From: Hyphomicrobiales bacterium
Lineage (GTDB): Bacteria; Pseudomonadota; Alphaproteobacteria; Rhizobiales; Rhizobiaceae
Direction of reading: 5' to 3'
Assembly: GCA_900466005.1 (NCBI GenBank)
Contig: UEGQ01000015.1
Coordinates: 235,737-299,736 of the forward strand
Length of the DNA stretch: 64,000 nt
In this document: positions 48,625-58,842 of the stretch, piece after piece
Layout: the number at the start of each line of letters is the position of its first letter
Numbering within the stretch: position 1 is the stretch's first letter
The notes under the pieces: generated by a model
The model's input: the letters and a program-made list of their open reading frames with translations, nothing else
Databases searched by the model: none
Told to the model about the DNA's origin: nothing
Program-made: the position numbers and the translations under genes

Positions 48625-49408
48625 ACTGAAGCCCGTACTCGTATTCGATTCCGGGATCGGCGGACTGACCGTGTTGCGGGAGGCGCGGGTGCTGATGCCC
48701 GAGCGCGGCTTCATCTATGTGGCCGACGATGCGGGCTTCCCCTATGGCGGATGGGAGGAGGAACCGCTGCGGGCGCGTATCCTCGATCTCTTTTCCGATC
48801 TTCTGCACACCTACGATCCGGAAACAGTGATCATCGCCTGCAATACCGCCTTCACGCTCGCCGGCGCCGATCTTCGCGCCCGCTTTCCCGACATGCGTTT
48901 CGTCGGCACGGTGCCGGCGATCAAGCCGGCGGCGGAACGCACCCGCTCCGGCCTCGTTTCCGTGCTCGCGACACCCGGAACCGTCAAGCGTGCCTATACC
49001 CGTGACCTGATCCAGTCCTTCGCCGGCCAATGCCATGTCCGGCTGGTCGGCTCGCAGAATCTCGCCGGCATGGCGGAAGCCTATATCCGTGGCGAATCGA
49101 TCTCCGACGAACTCGTGCTCTCGGAGATCATGCCGTGCTTCGTCGAGCTGGACGGACGGCGCACCGACATCGTCGTGCTCGCCTGCACGCACTATCCGTT
49201 CCTCGCCAACATCTTCCGCCGTCTCGCACCCTGGCCCGTCGACTGGCTGGATCCGGCAGAAGCGATCGCGCGGCAGGCGCGGCGTCTGGTGCCACCGTCG
49301 CTCGATGCGGAGCACCCGGAACAGTACGATTTTGCCGTATTCACCTCCGGTAATCCCGATTTTTCCACTCGGCGCCTCATGCAGGGCTTTGGTCTCAGGA
49401 CCTGTTGA
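48605..49408 (+). CDS. murI: Glutamate racemase
   Basis: Supplies D-glutamate for peptidoglycan. The 267-residue enzyme has [10 protein letters not shown] (14-23), the two catalytic cysteines C79 (ACNTAFT) and C194 (LACTHYPFL), and the DPAEAIARQ segment. Starts at 48605 or 48614 are both possible; each overlaps trmJ, suggesting coupled translation. Confidence 0.94.
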   Translation: MAAMARELKPVLVFDSGIGGLTVLREARVLMPERGFIYVADDAGFPYGGWEEEPLRARILDLFSDLLHTYDPETVIIACNTAFTLAGADLRARFPDMRFVGTVPAIKPAAERTRSGLVSVLATPGTVKRAYTRDLIQSFAGQCHVRLVGSQNLAGMAEAYIRGESISDELVLSEIMPCFVELDGRRTDIVVLACTHYPFLANIFRRLAPWPVDWLDPAEAIARQARRLVPPSLDAEHPEQYDFAVFTSGNPDFSTRRLMQGFGLRTC

Positions 49409-49550
49409 GAGCTATCCTTCTCCGCCGCACTTGCCGTGTGCCTGAAATGCTCAATTTTCCTATGGTATTTTGAAAAGCGTCTTCAATATATGCTAGTGGT
49501 TCGCTGATGCGCCCTCGCGGTGCGTCGATCAACGGAGCTCTCGAACTGCC

Positions 49551-50843
49551 TTGGCCATAGAAATCATCATCGTGATTTTGCTCACCCTCCTGAACGGCGT
49601 CCTCGCAATGTCAGAAATGGCGGTCGTTTCCTCCCGCTCCGCGCGGCTCAAGGTGCTCTCCGAACAAGGCAATCACGGCGCGACCGTCGCCATCCGGCTC
49701 TCCGAGGAGCCCGGCCGCTTCCTGTCGACGGTGCAGATCGGAATCACGCTGGTCGGGGTGCTGTCCGGTGCCTTTTCGGGCGCGACACTCGGCAACCGCC
49801 TCGCGGGCTGGCTCTTGTCGCAGGGTGTGTCGCCTGCCTTTTCGGACGCCATCGGCGTCGGCTCCGTCGTCGTTCTCATCACCTATCTGTCGCTGATTAT
49901 CGGCGAACTCGTACCGAAGCAGATCGCCCTTCATAATCCCGAGATGATGGCTGCACGGGTCGCGCGGCCGATGCTGGTGCTTTCCAAGGTTTCGGCGCCG
50001 CTCGTCTGGCTGCTCGACAATTCCGGCCGGCTGGTTCTGAGCCTGCTCGGCCAGAAGGAAATGGCCGCCGGCACTGTGACCGACGAGGAGATCAAGTCGG
50101 TTCTCGCCGAGGCCCAGAGCGCCGGTGTCATCGAGACCGAGGAATCGGCGATGATCTCCGGTGTCATGCGCTTGGCTGACCGGACCGCCCGTGGGCTGAT
50201 GACGCCACGCCGCGACGTCGAAGTCCTCGACCTCGAAGACAGCATCGAGGAAATCCGAGAATATCTTCGCCACACCCAGCATTCGCGCCTGCCGGTGCGC
50301 GACGGCACGTCGGACGAGATCATCGGCGTTCTCTTCGTCAAGGATTTCTACAACGCCGTGATCGTCGAAGGCGAGGATTTCGACCTGCGCTCGATCGTCA
50401 CCGAAGTGCCGATCGTCTCCGATTTCTCGAGCGCGATCGACATCATCGAGGCGATGCGCAAGGCGCCGCCCCACATGGTGCTGGTCTATGACGAGAACGG
50501 CCATTTCGAAGGCATCATCACCTCGGGCGACATCCTGGAGGCGATCACGGGCGCTTTCCTGGAGGACGAGACAGAGGAGCGCGCGATCGTCAAGCGCGAC
50601 GACGGTTCCTTCCTGGTTTCCGGCTGGATGCCGATCGACGAATTCGTCGATCATGTGCGCGTCCGCGTGGAGGAGGACCCGGACTATACGACGGTTGCCG
50701 GCTTCGTCATCGACGTGCTGAAGCACATCCCCGAGCTCGGCGAGAGCTTCATCGCCGACGGCTGGCGCTTCGAGGTGATCGACCTCGACGGCCGGCGCAT
50801 CGACAAACTGCTCGTCTCGCCGGCGGACCAGGGCGAGATCTGA
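49551..50843 (+). CDS. CorC/HlyC-type membrane protein (DUF21, CBS pair, CorC_HlyC domain)
   Basis: A 430-residue protein with a DUF21 transmembrane domain (about 1-180), then two CBS domains (about 205-330; GLMTPRRDVEVLDLE, MVLVYDENGHFEGIITSGDILEAI) and a CorC_HlyC domain. Relatives export Mg2+ or Co2+, or protect against ion stress; the old name haemolysin is misleading. The start is TTG 49551 with a weak, distant RBS. Stands alone. Confidence 0.9.
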   Translation: MAIEIIIVILLTLLNGVLAMSEMAVVSSRSARLKVLSEQGNHGATVAIRLSEEPGRFLSTVQIGITLVGVLSGAFSGATLGNRLAGWLLSQGVSPAFSDAIGVGSVVVLITYLSLIIGELVPKQIALHNPEMMAARVARPMLVLSKVSAPLVWLLDNSGRLVLSLLGQKEMAAGTVTDEEIKSVLAEAQSAGVIETEESAMISGVMRLADRTARGLMTPRRDVEVLDLEDSIEEIREYLRHTQHSRLPVRDGTSDEIIGVLFVKDFYNAVIVEGEDFDLRSIVTEVPIVSDFSSAIDIIEAMRKAPPHMVLVYDENGHFEGIITSGDILEAITGAFLEDETEERAIVKRDDGSFLVSGWMPIDEFVDHVRVRVEEDPDYTTVAGFVIDVLKHIPELGESFIADGWRFEVIDLDGRRIDKLLVSPADQGEI

Positions 50844-51019
50844 TCACCCGCGCGCGGGTCAGGGCGAGGATCGACTTCGCCCTGGCAGGGCCGGCCCTCC
50901 ATTCCCTGTGGGTTTCTGCAATTGAAATGGCGAAATGCGCCGAGGTCTTTGATAGGTAGGCGGGACGTGTGCCGGGCCGGAAAGGCCGGGCTTGTGATTC
51001 GAAACGAGAGGTAGGGCAC

Positions 51020-52546
51020 TTGCAGGTCGGAATCGACATGGGGACTTTGGCTGGCGGCCAGCCGGCCAAGCTCGATATCGAGGAGCTGCTCGCCACCCGT
51101 CTGCTGGTGCAGGGCAATTCCGGTTCCGGCAAGTCGCATCTCTTGAGGCGCCTGCTCGAACAGTCGGCGCAGTGGGTGCAGCAGGTCGTCATCGATCCTG
51201 AAGGCGATTTCGTCACGCTCTCGGACAAATACGGCCATCTCGTCGTCGACGGGGAACGCACCGAAGCCGAGCTTGCCGGCATTGCCGACCGTATCCGCCG
51301 CCATCGCGTTTCCTGCGTGCTGACGCTGGAAGGGTTGGAGATCGAGCAGCAGATGCGTGCGGCCGCCGCCTTCCTCAACGGCATGTTCGATGCAGACCGC
51401 GAGTTCTGGTATCCGGTGCTGGTCGTCGTCGACGAGGCGCAGATGTTCGCGCCCTCCATGGGCGGCGACGTCTCGGAGGATGCCCGGCGCATGTCGCTCG
51501 GCGCCATGACCAACCTGATGTGCCGCGGGCGCAAGCGCGGCCTCGCCGGCGTGATCGCCACGCAGCGCCTTGCGAAGCTCGCGAAGAACGTCGCGGCCGA
51601 AGCCTCGAACTTCCTGATGGGGCGCACCTTCCTCGACATCGATATGGCGCGCGCGGCCGACCTGCTCGGCATGGACCGCCGCCAGGCGGAGATGTTCCGC
51701 GACCTGAAGCGCGGCAATTTCGTCGCCCTCGGCCCGGCGATGTCGCGCCGGCCGCTGCCGATCGTCATCGGATCGGTCGAGACTTCCGCGCGTTCCTCCA
51801 GCCCCAAGCTGATGCCGCTGCCGGAGGCGCCGCAGGACGTCGAAGACCTGATCTTCACGCCGGATCCGGAGGAGCTCGCCCGCCCGATCGTCCGCCGTGC
51901 GCCGCCACAGCCGCGCCCGACGACGGATATTCTGGCCGAGCTGTCGCGCGCGGCGCCTGCAGCCTCCACCCCGGTCGCGGCCGAAACCCGCCCCGGCGCC
52001 CTGGAGATGTCGTCCGAGGAGCGGGAGGAACGTCTGTCGGCCGTGCTTGCCGAAATCCTCGATGATCCGCAGGCCGCCTACCGAACCGATTCCGTCCTTT
52101 ATCAGGAGTTCCTCGTCCGCGCCCGCATGCGCCGGATCGGCGGTCCGCCTATGGCGATGGGCGAGTTCCGCCGCCGGGTCGCCGTCGTGCGCTCGGGCGT
52201 TGACGCGGAAACGGCGGCGTCCGACGCCTGGAAGACGGCGCTTTCTTTGGCGGAAGGTGTCTCAGACGACCTGCAGGGCGTCTTCCTGATGATGGCGAAG
52301 GCGGCGATCCGTAAGGAAGCCTGTCCCTCGGACTTGAGGATCGCGCGGGCCTACGGCACCCATTCGGCGCGGCGTGCCCGCAGGCTCCTCGGCTATTTCG
52401 AGGAGCAGGGGCTCGTTGTCGTCCACACCGATTTTTCCGGCAAGCGCATCGTCGCCTTCCCGGACCTCGAGGCGGAAACGGCGCCCGGAAGCGCCGATGC
52501 GGCCGACGAGCAGCCGACATCGACGGATCATTTCGCGGCGGAGTAG
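51020..52546 (+). CDS. HerA-like ATPase (DUF87 family)
   Basis: A 508-residue P-loop ATPase with Walker A GNSGSGKSHLLRR (near residue 34), Walker B PVLVVVDEAQMF and arginine-finger region RGRKRGLAGVIATQR. A proline-rich linker and a C-terminal helical domain follow. HerA-type ATPases pump DNA or act with nucleases, but no NurA or Sir2 partner is adjacent, so a defence role is not supported. Start is TTG 51020 with GAGAGG upstream; the open frame to 50969 lacks support. Confidence 0.85.
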   Translation: MQVGIDMGTLAGGQPAKLDIEELLATRLLVQGNSGSGKSHLLRRLLEQSAQWVQQVVIDPEGDFVTLSDKYGHLVVDGERTEAELAGIADRIRRHRVSCVLTLEGLEIEQQMRAAAAFLNGMFDADREFWYPVLVVVDEAQMFAPSMGGDVSEDARRMSLGAMTNLMCRGRKRGLAGVIATQRLAKLAKNVAAEASNFLMGRTFLDIDMARAADLLGMDRRQAEMFRDLKRGNFVALGPAMSRRPLPIVIGSVETSARSSSPKLMPLPEAPQDVEDLIFTPDPEELARPIVRRAPPQPRPTTDILAELSRAAPAASTPVAAETRPGALEMSSEEREERLSAVLAEILDDPQAAYRTDSVLYQEFLVRARMRRIGGPPMAMGEFRRRVAVVRSGVDAETAASDAWKTALSLAEGVSDDLQGVFLMMAKAAIRKEACPSDLRIARAYGTHSARRARRLLGYFEEQGLVVVHTDFSGKRIVAFPDLEAETAPGSADAADEQPTSTDHFAAE

Positions 52547-52585
52547 GTCCGTTTCGTCGTCTGGCTCGAGAGCTTCCGGGCCGTC

Positions 52586-53827
52586 TCAGGCCCGTTCTTC
52601 CCAGACCTTCACCAGTTCGACGATCGTCTTCACCGCCGTTTCCATATCCTCAACGCTCACCCATTCGAGCGGCGAATGATAGGCATGGCCGCCGGTGTAG
52701 ATGTTGGGGCAGGGCAGGCCCATGAAGGAAAGGCGTGAACCGTCGGTGCCGCCGCGGATGCTGGTGACCTTTGGCTCGAGCCCGACGCGGCGGGTCGCTT
52801 CGAGCAGGTTTTCCATCACCTCCGGATGGCGGTCGAGGACGATCTTCATGTTGCGGTACTGCTCCTTGACCGTGAAGGTGAAGGTCGAGCCCGGATAATT
52901 TGCCATGACCTCCTCGACGATCGCCTTCAGAAGCGTCTCCTTTTCGGAGAGGCCCTTTTCCTCGAAGTCGCGAATGATGAAGCCCAGTTCCGCGCCCTCC
53001 ATCGAGGCGCTGACGCCGACCGGATGGATGAAGCCCTGGCGCTCTTCCGTCGTCTCCGGCGCTTGATCTTTCGGCAGGCGGGCGATGATGTCGGCGGCGA
53101 TCTTGATGGCGTTCTCCATCTTGCCCTTGGCGGTGCCGGGATGGATCGCGACGCCCTTGACCGTGATGGTCACGCCGTCGGCCGAGAAAGTTTCGTTCTC
53201 GATTTCACCGACGGTCGAGCCGTCCATCGTGTAGCCGAACTTCGCGCCGAGCTTTTCCAAGTCCACCTTGTCGGCGCCGCGGCCGATCTCCTCGTCGGTG
53301 GTGAAGAGGATCTTGACCGGGCCATGCGGTATCTCGGGATTTCGGACGAGGAACTGCGTTGCGGACATGATTTCGGCGACGCCCGCCTTGTCGTCGGCGC
53401 CGAGCAGCGTCGTGCCGTCGGTGGCGACAATGTCGTGGCCGATCTGGTCCTTCAAATCCGGGTGTTCCGAAACGCGAATGACCTGGTTGGTGTCGCCGAC
53501 GAGGCGGATGTCGCCGCCCTGGTAGTTCTTCACGATCTGCGGTTTGACGCCGGTGCCGGAAAAATCCGGGGCCGTATCCATGTGTGAGCAGAAGCAGATC
53601 GCCGGCACATCCTTGTCCGTGTTGGCCGGGACCGTCGCATAGACATTGCCGTGCTCGTCGAGATGAGCGTCTTCGAGGCCGAGCGCCTTCAGCTCCCGCT
53701 CGAGGAGGCGGCCGAGATTCTTCTGCTTTTCCGTCGAAGGCTGCGCCTGCGAGGTCGGATCCGACTGCGTGTCGATCACGACATAGCGGAGAAAGCGGTC
53801 AAGGACGGAGTCATGGGGAAGGGACAT
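52586..53827 (-). CDS. pepT: Peptidase T (tripeptide aminopeptidase)
   Basis: Zinc aminopeptidase of the M20 family that releases the N-terminal residue of tripeptides. The 413-residue protein has HMDTAPDFSG (metal and catalytic), GADDKAGVAEIM (bridging aspartate), TDEEIGRGADKVD (catalytic glutamate pair) and a C-terminal GGHAYHSPLEW. Length is typical. It lies downstream of terC but behind a hairpin. Confidence 0.94.
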   Translation of the reverse strand: MSLPHDSVLDRFLRYVVIDTQSDPTSQAQPSTEKQKNLGRLLERELKALGLEDAHLDEHGNVYATVPANTDKDVPAICFCSHMDTAPDFSGTGVKPQIVKNYQGGDIRLVGDTNQVIRVSEHPDLKDQIGHDIVATDGTTLLGADDKAGVAEIMSATQFLVRNPEIPHGPVKILFTTDEEIGRGADKVDLEKLGAKFGYTMDGSTVGEIENETFSADGVTITVKGVAIHPGTAKGKMENAIKIAADIIARLPKDQAPETTEERQGFIHPVGVSASMEGAELGFIIRDFEEKGLSEKETLLKAIVEEVMANYPGSTFTFTVKEQYRNMKIVLDRHPEVMENLLEATRRVGLEPKVTSIRGGTDGSRLSFMGLPCPNIYTGGHAYHSPLEWVSVEDMETAVKTIVELVKVWEERA

Positions 53828-53912
53828 GGCGGATATCCGATTCTGGCTGAAGGTGACGGCGAACTTAGCGCGCCGGCGACGCCGCGGGAATGCCGGTTCC
53901 CGGAAAAGAAGA

Positions 53913-53935
53913 CCGCGCCGGCGGCTCCGGCGCGG
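53913..53935 (-). terminator. Terminator after terC
   Basis: CCGCGCCGG (53913-53921) and CCGGCGCGG (53927-53935) form a perfect 9-bp stem with a 5-nt loop. On the minus strand it is followed by a T-rich run, 22 nt after the terC stop. Confidence 0.75.
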
Positions 53936-53956
53936 CGGTTGGTCGAGAGGGGCCGC

Positions 53957-54958
53957 TTATTCGGCGGGCTTGGTTGCCGCCGGCGTGCCGCGGGTTGCCC
54001 ACAGCGAGCCGAGAATGCCGGCAGCGAGGATCGCGACGGTGACGCCCAGCGAGACGAGCGGCGGGATTTTGGCAAGGCCCAGCATGTCGGCGACGAAGAT
54101 CTTCGAGCCGATGAAGATGAGCACCACCGAGAGTGCATACTTTAGATAGGCGAAGCGGTGGATGAGGGCGGCAAGCGCAAAGTAGAGCGCCCGCAGGCCG
54201 AGGATCGCGAAGATGTTCGACGTGTAGACGATGAACGGATCGGTGGTGATCGCGAAGATCGCCGGGATCGAATCGACGGCGAAGACGATGTCGGCGAACT
54301 CGATCAGGATCAGCGCAAGCATCAGCGGCGTCAGATAGGTCTTCAGCCTGCCCGTCTTCGGGTCATTTTCGCGGGCGAAGAATTTCTCGCCATGCAGCCG
54401 GTCGGTGATCGGCAGGCGCTTGCGCAGCACTTTCAGAACCGGGTTGTTCTCCACGTCATAGGGCTCGCTGCTTGAAAACAGCATCTTGACGCCCGTGATG
54501 ATCAGGAAGGCGGCGAAGAGGTAGAGAACCCAGCCGTAGTTCTCGACGACGGCAGCGCCGGCGGCGATCATGATGCCGCGCAGCACGATCACGCCGAGAA
54601 TGCCGTAGAGAAGGACACGATGCTGGTATTCACGCGGGATGGAGAAGTAGCGGAAGATCATGGCGATGACGAAGATGTTGTCCATCGCCAGGCTTTTTTC
54701 GATCACGAAGCCGGTCAGGTATTCGACGCTCGCCTGCTGGCCGAACTGGCTCCACACGAAACCGGAGAAGAGGACGCCGAGCGTCATGTAGAAGCCGGAC
54801 ATCAGGAGGCTCTCCCTGATGCCGATCTCGTGGCTCTTCCTGTGAAGAACACCGAGGTCGAGGGCGAGTAGTGCGATCACGGCGGAAATGAAGGCGAGCC
54901 ACATCCAGACGGCGGCGCCCTGGAAATCAACCCATAGGAAATCCATGACATAATCCAT
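53957..54958 (-). CDS. TerC-family integral membrane protein
   Basis: A 333-residue protein with about nine membrane helices and the TerC/Alx signatures SLAMDNIFVIAMIFRYF and EFADIVFAVDSIPAIFAITTDPFIVYTSNIFAILGLRALYF, whose acidic residues sit in the membrane. Relatives export manganese or handle tellurite. It is the Alx-like single-gene form, without ter operon partners. ATG 54958 opens the frame. I found no Mn riboswitch upstream. Confidence 0.9.
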   Translation of the reverse strand: MDYVMDFLWVDFQGAAVWMWLAFISAVIALLALDLGVLHRKSHEIGIRESLLMSGFYMTLGVLFSGFVWSQFGQQASVEYLTGFVIEKSLAMDNIFVIAMIFRYFSIPREYQHRVLLYGILGVIVLRGIMIAAGAAVVENYGWVLYLFAAFLIITGVKMLFSSSEPYDVENNPVLKVLRKRLPITDRLHGEKFFARENDPKTGRLKTYLTPLMLALILIEFADIVFAVDSIPAIFAITTDPFIVYTSNIFAILGLRALYFALAALIHRFAYLKYALSVVLIFIGSKIFVADMLGLAKIPPLVSLGVTVAILAAGILGSLWATRGTPAATKPAE

Positions 54959-55167
54959 GCCGGATCAGGTTGATTGAAAAGAGCACCGACATCACGGTCG
55001 ATCCGGCGATACACGTCAGAGGGGCCCGGTGCCGAGGATGGAAGTGGGAAGCCGTCCGGGGCCGTTCAAGAGGCCGGCGGCAGAAAACGAACGCGGATTC
55101 GAATGGCGCCCCGATGGCGCCGGAAAGGCCGAACCGCACCAACTCGGCCGCGTTTGCAGGGTGCTTG

Positions 55168-55196
55168 TTGACAATTCCGCGACTTGCCCCTAAAGA
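55168..55196 (+). promoter_or_regulatory. rpsD promoter
   Basis: TTGACA (55168-55173), a 17-bp spacer and TAAAGA (55191-55196). The -35 is perfect and the start should fall near 55203, giving a leader of about 170 nt. Confidence 0.75.
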
Positions 55197-55205
55197 CAGC
55201 GCCAG

Positions 55206-55227
55206 CACCGGGTGGCGACGCCCGGTG
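55206..55227 (+). promoter_or_regulatory. Hairpin at the 5' end of the rpsD leader
   Basis: CACCGGG (55206-55212) and CCCGGTG (55221-55227) form a perfect 7-bp stem within the first 25 nt of the predicted transcript, followed by TTTCATTT. Possible attenuator or stability element of the S4 leader. Confidence 0.4.
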
Positions 55228-55372
55228 TTTCATTTGACATGTCCCGTGGCTGCTCCGTTGCTGACGTGAGCCGCCTGTCAGGAGAAGCCGAAAGGCAATC
55301 CAGAGGAGGGCGTGTTTCCTAACAGAGCGGGGCCGGAAGGCGCCGCATAAGAAGACGTCGAAAGGAAATACG

Positions 55373-55990
55373 ATGAGCAAGCGCGCATCATCCAAGTACA
55401 AAATTGACCGCCGTATGGGCGAGAACATCTGGGGCCGTCCGAAGTCCCCGGTCAACCGCCGCGAATACGGCCCGGGCCAGCACGGCCAGCGCCGCAAGGG
55501 CAAGCTTTCCGACTTCGGCGTGCAGCTGCGCGCCAAGCAGAAGCTGAAGGGCTACTACGGCGACATCCGCGAGAAGCAGTTCCGCGCGATCTACGAAGAA
55601 GCCAACCGCCGCAAGGGTGACACCGGTGAAAACCTGATCGGCCTGCTCGAATCGCGCCTCGACGCCATCGTCTATCGCGCCAAGTTCGTGCCGACCGTCT
55701 GGGCTGCCCGTCAGTTCGTCAACCACGGCCACGTCACCGTCAACGGCGTTCGCGTCAACATCGGTTCTTACCGTTGCAAGGCTGGCGACGTCATCGAAGT
55801 TCGCCAGAAGTCCAAGCAGCTGGTTACGGTTCTGGAATCGGTCCAGCTCGCCGAGCGTGACGTTCCGGACTACATCGAAGTCGACCACAACAAGATGGTT
55901 GCGACGTTCGCCCGCGTTCCGACGCTCTCCGACGTTCCGTACCCGGTCGTCATGGAACCGCAGCTGGTCGTCGAATTCTATTCGCGCTAA
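55373..55990 (+). CDS. rpsD: 30S ribosomal protein S4
   Basis: Primary 16S rRNA-binding protein. The 205-residue protein has [20 protein letters not shown] at the start and the S4 RNA-binding domain ([32 protein letters not shown]). The N-terminal zinc cysteines found in some S4 proteins are absent. RBS GAAAGGA precedes the ATG. It stands outside any ribosomal-protein cluster. Confidence 0.98.
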   Translation: MSKRASSKYKIDRRMGENIWGRPKSPVNRREYGPGQHGQRRKGKLSDFGVQLRAKQKLKGYYGDIREKQFRAIYEEANRRKGDTGENLIGLLESRLDAIVYRAKFVPTVWAARQFVNHGHVTVNGVRVNIGSYRCKAGDVIEVRQKSKQLVTVLESVQLAERDVPDYIEVDHNKMVATFARVPTLSDVPYPVVMEPQLVVEFYSR

Positions 55991-56016
55991 TTGCGCGTCA
56001 TCCGGCATTCAGGAAA

Positions 56017-56040
56017 GCCGTCCCTCGGGGCGGCTTTTTT
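56017..56040 (+). terminator. Intrinsic terminator after rpsD
   Basis: GCCGTCCC (56017-56024), 2-nt loop, GGGGCGGC (56027-56034), one G-U pair, followed by six Ts. Confidence 0.88.
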
Positions 56041-56057
56041 GTTAGAGGGATTGTCTC

Positions 56058-56984
56058 ATGGATATTCAGGCGCTTCTCGACGGCATTGTTGCAGAGCTCG
56101 CGGAACGGCGGGGCGAGGGCAAGGTGGCGGACTATATTCCGCAGCTTGCCAAGGTGGACCCCAACCAGTTCGGGATCGCGGTGACCACGGTCGACGGCAA
56201 GGTCTATGCCGCCGGCGATGCAGCCGTGCCGTTCTCCATTCAAAGCATTTCCAAGGTCTTCATGCTGACGCTGGCGCTCGGCAAGGTCGGCGAAGCGATC
56301 TGGCGCCGGGTCGGGCGGGAGCCGTCGGGCACGGCGTTCAACTCCATCGTCCAGCTCGAGCATGAGCACGGCATTCCCCGCAACCCGTTCATCAACGCCG
56401 GCGCCATCGTCGTCTGCGACCTCGTTCTCGCCGGCTACAAGCCGAAGGAGGCGATCGGCGAATTCCTGCGTTTCGTGCGCTCTCTCGCCGATGACGACAC
56501 GATCACCATCGACAAGGCGGTGGCACAGTCGGAAACGGCGACGGGCTACCGCAACTACGCGCTCGCCAACTTCATGCGTTCGTTCAATAACCTCCAGCAT
56601 GATGTTGATCATGTTCTCGGAGTTTACTTTCACCAATGCGCGCTTGCGATGACCTGCCGGCAATTGTCGCGGGCCGGGCTCTTTCTGGCCGCGCGCGGTG
56701 CGGACCCGATCGGCGGTTATTCCGTGGTGTCGGAAAAGCGCGCACGGCGTATCAATGCCCTGATGCTCACCTGCGGCCACTATGACGGCTCGGGCGACTT
56801 CGCCTTCCATGTCGGCCTGCCCGGCAAGAGCGGTGTCGGCGGCGGCATCATGGCAATCGCGCCGGGCAAGGCTTCGATCGCCGTCTGGTCGCCGGGCCTG
56901 AACAAGGTCGGAAACTCCGCGCTCGGCACCGTCGCGCTCGAAATGCTCGCCTCGCGCACCGGCTGGTCGGTATTCGGGGCTTGA
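56058..56984 (+). CDS. glsA: Glutaminase A
   Basis: Hydrolyses glutamine to glutamate and ammonia. The 308-residue protein has the serine-beta-lactamase-like fold, with catalytic S63-x-x-K66 in [10 protein letters not shown], plus [10 protein letters not shown] and a late GVGGGIMAI. Length matches bacterial GlsA. It begins 18 nt after the rpsD terminator; no separate promoter is evident in so short a gap. Confidence 0.95.
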   Translation: MDIQALLDGIVAELAERRGEGKVADYIPQLAKVDPNQFGIAVTTVDGKVYAAGDAAVPFSIQSISKVFMLTLALGKVGEAIWRRVGREPSGTAFNSIVQLEHEHGIPRNPFINAGAIVVCDLVLAGYKPKEAIGEFLRFVRSLADDDTITIDKAVAQSETATGYRNYALANFMRSFNNLQHDVDHVLGVYFHQCALAMTCRQLSRAGLFLAARGADPIGGYSVVSEKRARRINALMLTCGHYDGSGDFAFHVGLPGKSGVGGGIMAIAPGKASIAVWSPGLNKVGNSALGTVALEMLASRTGWSVFGA

Positions 56985-57045
56985 TCTTCGCGTCCCAAGC
57001 GGGCATTGCCAGTGCGAGCCATCCAGGTCGTCCCGGAGCCAGACG

Positions 57046-57939
57046 ATGACACTTTCGACGTCCGCCGAGCAATTCCACACCGATGCCGGCGATGAACCCG
57101 AAATTGCGGACGCGGTTTCCGCCCATCCGGTCTTTGCCAACGCCCCGCGCTCGGTCGGCTTCAACAAGCTGCGCAAGCGGCTGATCCGCCAAGTCCGGCA
57201 GGCGATTGCCGATTTCGACATGCTTAAGGGGCAGACGCGCTGGCTGGTCGGGCTTTCCGGCGGCAAGGACAGCTACGGGCTGCTGGCGCTGCTTCTCGAC
57301 CTCAAATGGCGGGGCCTGCTGCCGGTCGATCTCGTCGCCTGCAATCTCGACCAGGGGCAGCCGAATTTTCCCAAGCATGTGCTGCCGGACTATCTGTCGT
57401 CGATCGGCGTTCCGCACCGGATCGAATACCGCGACACCTATTCGGTGGTGACGGAGAAGGTGCCGCAAGGCGCTACCTATTGCTCGCTGTGTTCAAGGCT
57501 CAGGCGCGGCAATCTCTACCGTATCGCCCGCGAAGAGGGCTGCGAGGCGCTGGTGCTCGGCCACCATCGCGAGGATATCCTCGAGACCTTCTTCATGAAC
57601 TTCTTCCACGGCGGGCGGCTCTCGGCCATGCCGGCGAAGCTCCTGAACGACGAGGGTGACCTGATGGTGCTCAGGCCGCTCGCCTATGCCGCGGAGGAGG
57701 ATCTCGCGCGGTTCGCCACTGCGATGCAGTTTCCGATCATCCCCTGCGATCTCTGCGGCTCCCAGGACGGGTTGCAGCGCAATGCGATGAAGGAAATGCT
57801 GGCCGGCATCGAAGCGAAGATGCCGGGGCGCAAGGATGCCATGTTGCGGGCGCTCGCCCATGTCGACCCGTCGCATCTGCTCGATCCGAAGCTCTTCGAC
57901 TTCTCCGGCCTTGCTGTCGCACGGCCGTCGTCGGCGTAA
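57046..57939 (+). CDS. ttcA: tRNA 2-thiocytidine synthetase TtcA
   Basis: Thiolates cytidine 32 of certain tRNAs. The 297-residue protein has the ATP-pyrophosphatase loop SGGKDS at 71-76, CxxC at C146/C149 ([11 protein letters not shown]) for the iron-sulfur cluster, and [15 protein letters not shown] near residue 228. Together with trmJ, the window has two enzymes acting on tRNA position 32. Confidence 0.93.
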   Translation: MTLSTSAEQFHTDAGDEPEIADAVSAHPVFANAPRSVGFNKLRKRLIRQVRQAIADFDMLKGQTRWLVGLSGGKDSYGLLALLLDLKWRGLLPVDLVACNLDQGQPNFPKHVLPDYLSSIGVPHRIEYRDTYSVVTEKVPQGATYCSLCSRLRRGNLYRIAREEGCEALVLGHHREDILETFFMNFFHGGRLSAMPAKLLNDEGDLMVLRPLAYAAEEDLARFATAMQFPIIPCDLCGSQDGLQRNAMKEMLAGIEAKMPGRKDAMLRALAHVDPSHLLDPKLFDFSGLAVARPSSA

Positions 57940-57984
57940 TGCAGCGAGTGGTCACGAAAACGATGCCGGCGAAAAGGAAGTACT

Positions 57985-58812
57985 ATGTTTGACGACAGAG
58001 ACTTGGACCTGGTTCTCCAGATCGTCAAGGAGGCCGCCGCCGCCGAGATCCGGCCGCGCTTCCGCCGCCTGAAGGCGGGCGACGTGGTGGAGAAGAAGTC
58101 GTCGATCGACCTGGTGACCGATGCCGATCTGTTGTCGGAACAGCTGATCACGGCGGCCTTAGTGGAACGCTGGCCGGACGCGCTGATCGTCGGCGAGGAG
58201 GCCTATGAGAGCAATCGCGGCGTTGTCGCCGGCCTGCGCGACGCCGAACTCGCCTTCGTTATCGATCCCGTCGACGGCACTTTCAACTTCCAGGCCGGCC
58301 TGCCGATCTACGGCACCAATTTCGCCGTGACGCGCCGGGGAGAGACGATCGCCGCGATCATTCACGAATCGGTTCTGGGCGACACGTTGACGGCCATCAA
58401 GGGCGCTGGCGCGTGGCTGCTCGGCTCGGACGGAACGCGCGACGCCGCTTCGGTCGCGACGCCTGTCGATCTGTCCGCCATGGTCGGCACCATCTCCATC
58501 AACGATCTCGGTTATCCGGAACGGCGCCGCATCGCCGGCAATCTCGCCAAGACGCGGATGGCCTTCGGCTATAACTGCTCGGCCTACGAATACTGGATGG
58601 TGGCGACCGGCAAGGTTCACTTCATCGGCCATTACAGCCTGATGCCCTGGGATCACCTAGCTGGCGTTCTAATACACGCCGAGGCGGGCGGCGTGACCGC
58701 GAAATTTGACGGAACGCCCTATCTGCCGGGCGACACCGGCGGCGGCATCCTCTCGGCGCCGGACAAGGACAGCTGGGACAGGGTCCTCGCGGAAATCATA
58801 CTTGCATCGTAG
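57985..58812 (+). CDS. Inositol monophosphatase family protein, copy 1
   Basis: A 275-residue Mg2+-dependent phosphatase with DLVTDADLLSE, GEEAYES, VIDPVDGTFNFQAGLP (metal-binding DPxDGT) and MPWDHLAGVLIHAEAGG. It could act on inositol phosphate, histidinol phosphate or adenosine bisphosphate. The gene 30 nt downstream is its paralogue, so the pair arose by tandem duplication. Confidence 0.9.
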   Translation: MFDDRDLDLVLQIVKEAAAAEIRPRFRRLKAGDVVEKKSSIDLVTDADLLSEQLITAALVERWPDALIVGEEAYESNRGVVAGLRDAELAFVIDPVDGTFNFQAGLPIYGTNFAVTRRGETIAAIIHESVLGDTLTAIKGAGAWLLGSDGTRDAASVATPVDLSAMVGTISINDLGYPERRRIAGNLAKTRMAFGYNCSAYEYWMVATGKVHFIGHYSLMPWDHLAGVLIHAEAGGVTAKFDGTPYLPGDTGGGILSAPDKDSWDRVLAEIILAS

Positions 58813-58842
58813 ACTAAACGACCAGGACCTGAAGGAAATCCC

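Larger units (their letters stand above)
54959..55372. other. 414-nt divergent region between terC and rpsD
   Basis: Holds the rpsD promoter and its long leader. Toward terC there is a GGCGCC/GGCGCC hairpin near 55103-55120. No coding region is convincing. Confidence 0.6.

Noticed and set aside
51020..52546. HerA-type anti-phage defence module
   Set aside because: No partner nuclease or other defence gene lies nearby, and the surroundings are housekeeping genes.
54959..55210. Possible manganese (yybP-ykoY) riboswitch upstream of terC
   Set aside because: The conserved GGGGAGUA core and paired loops are not present; only generic GC hairpins are seen.
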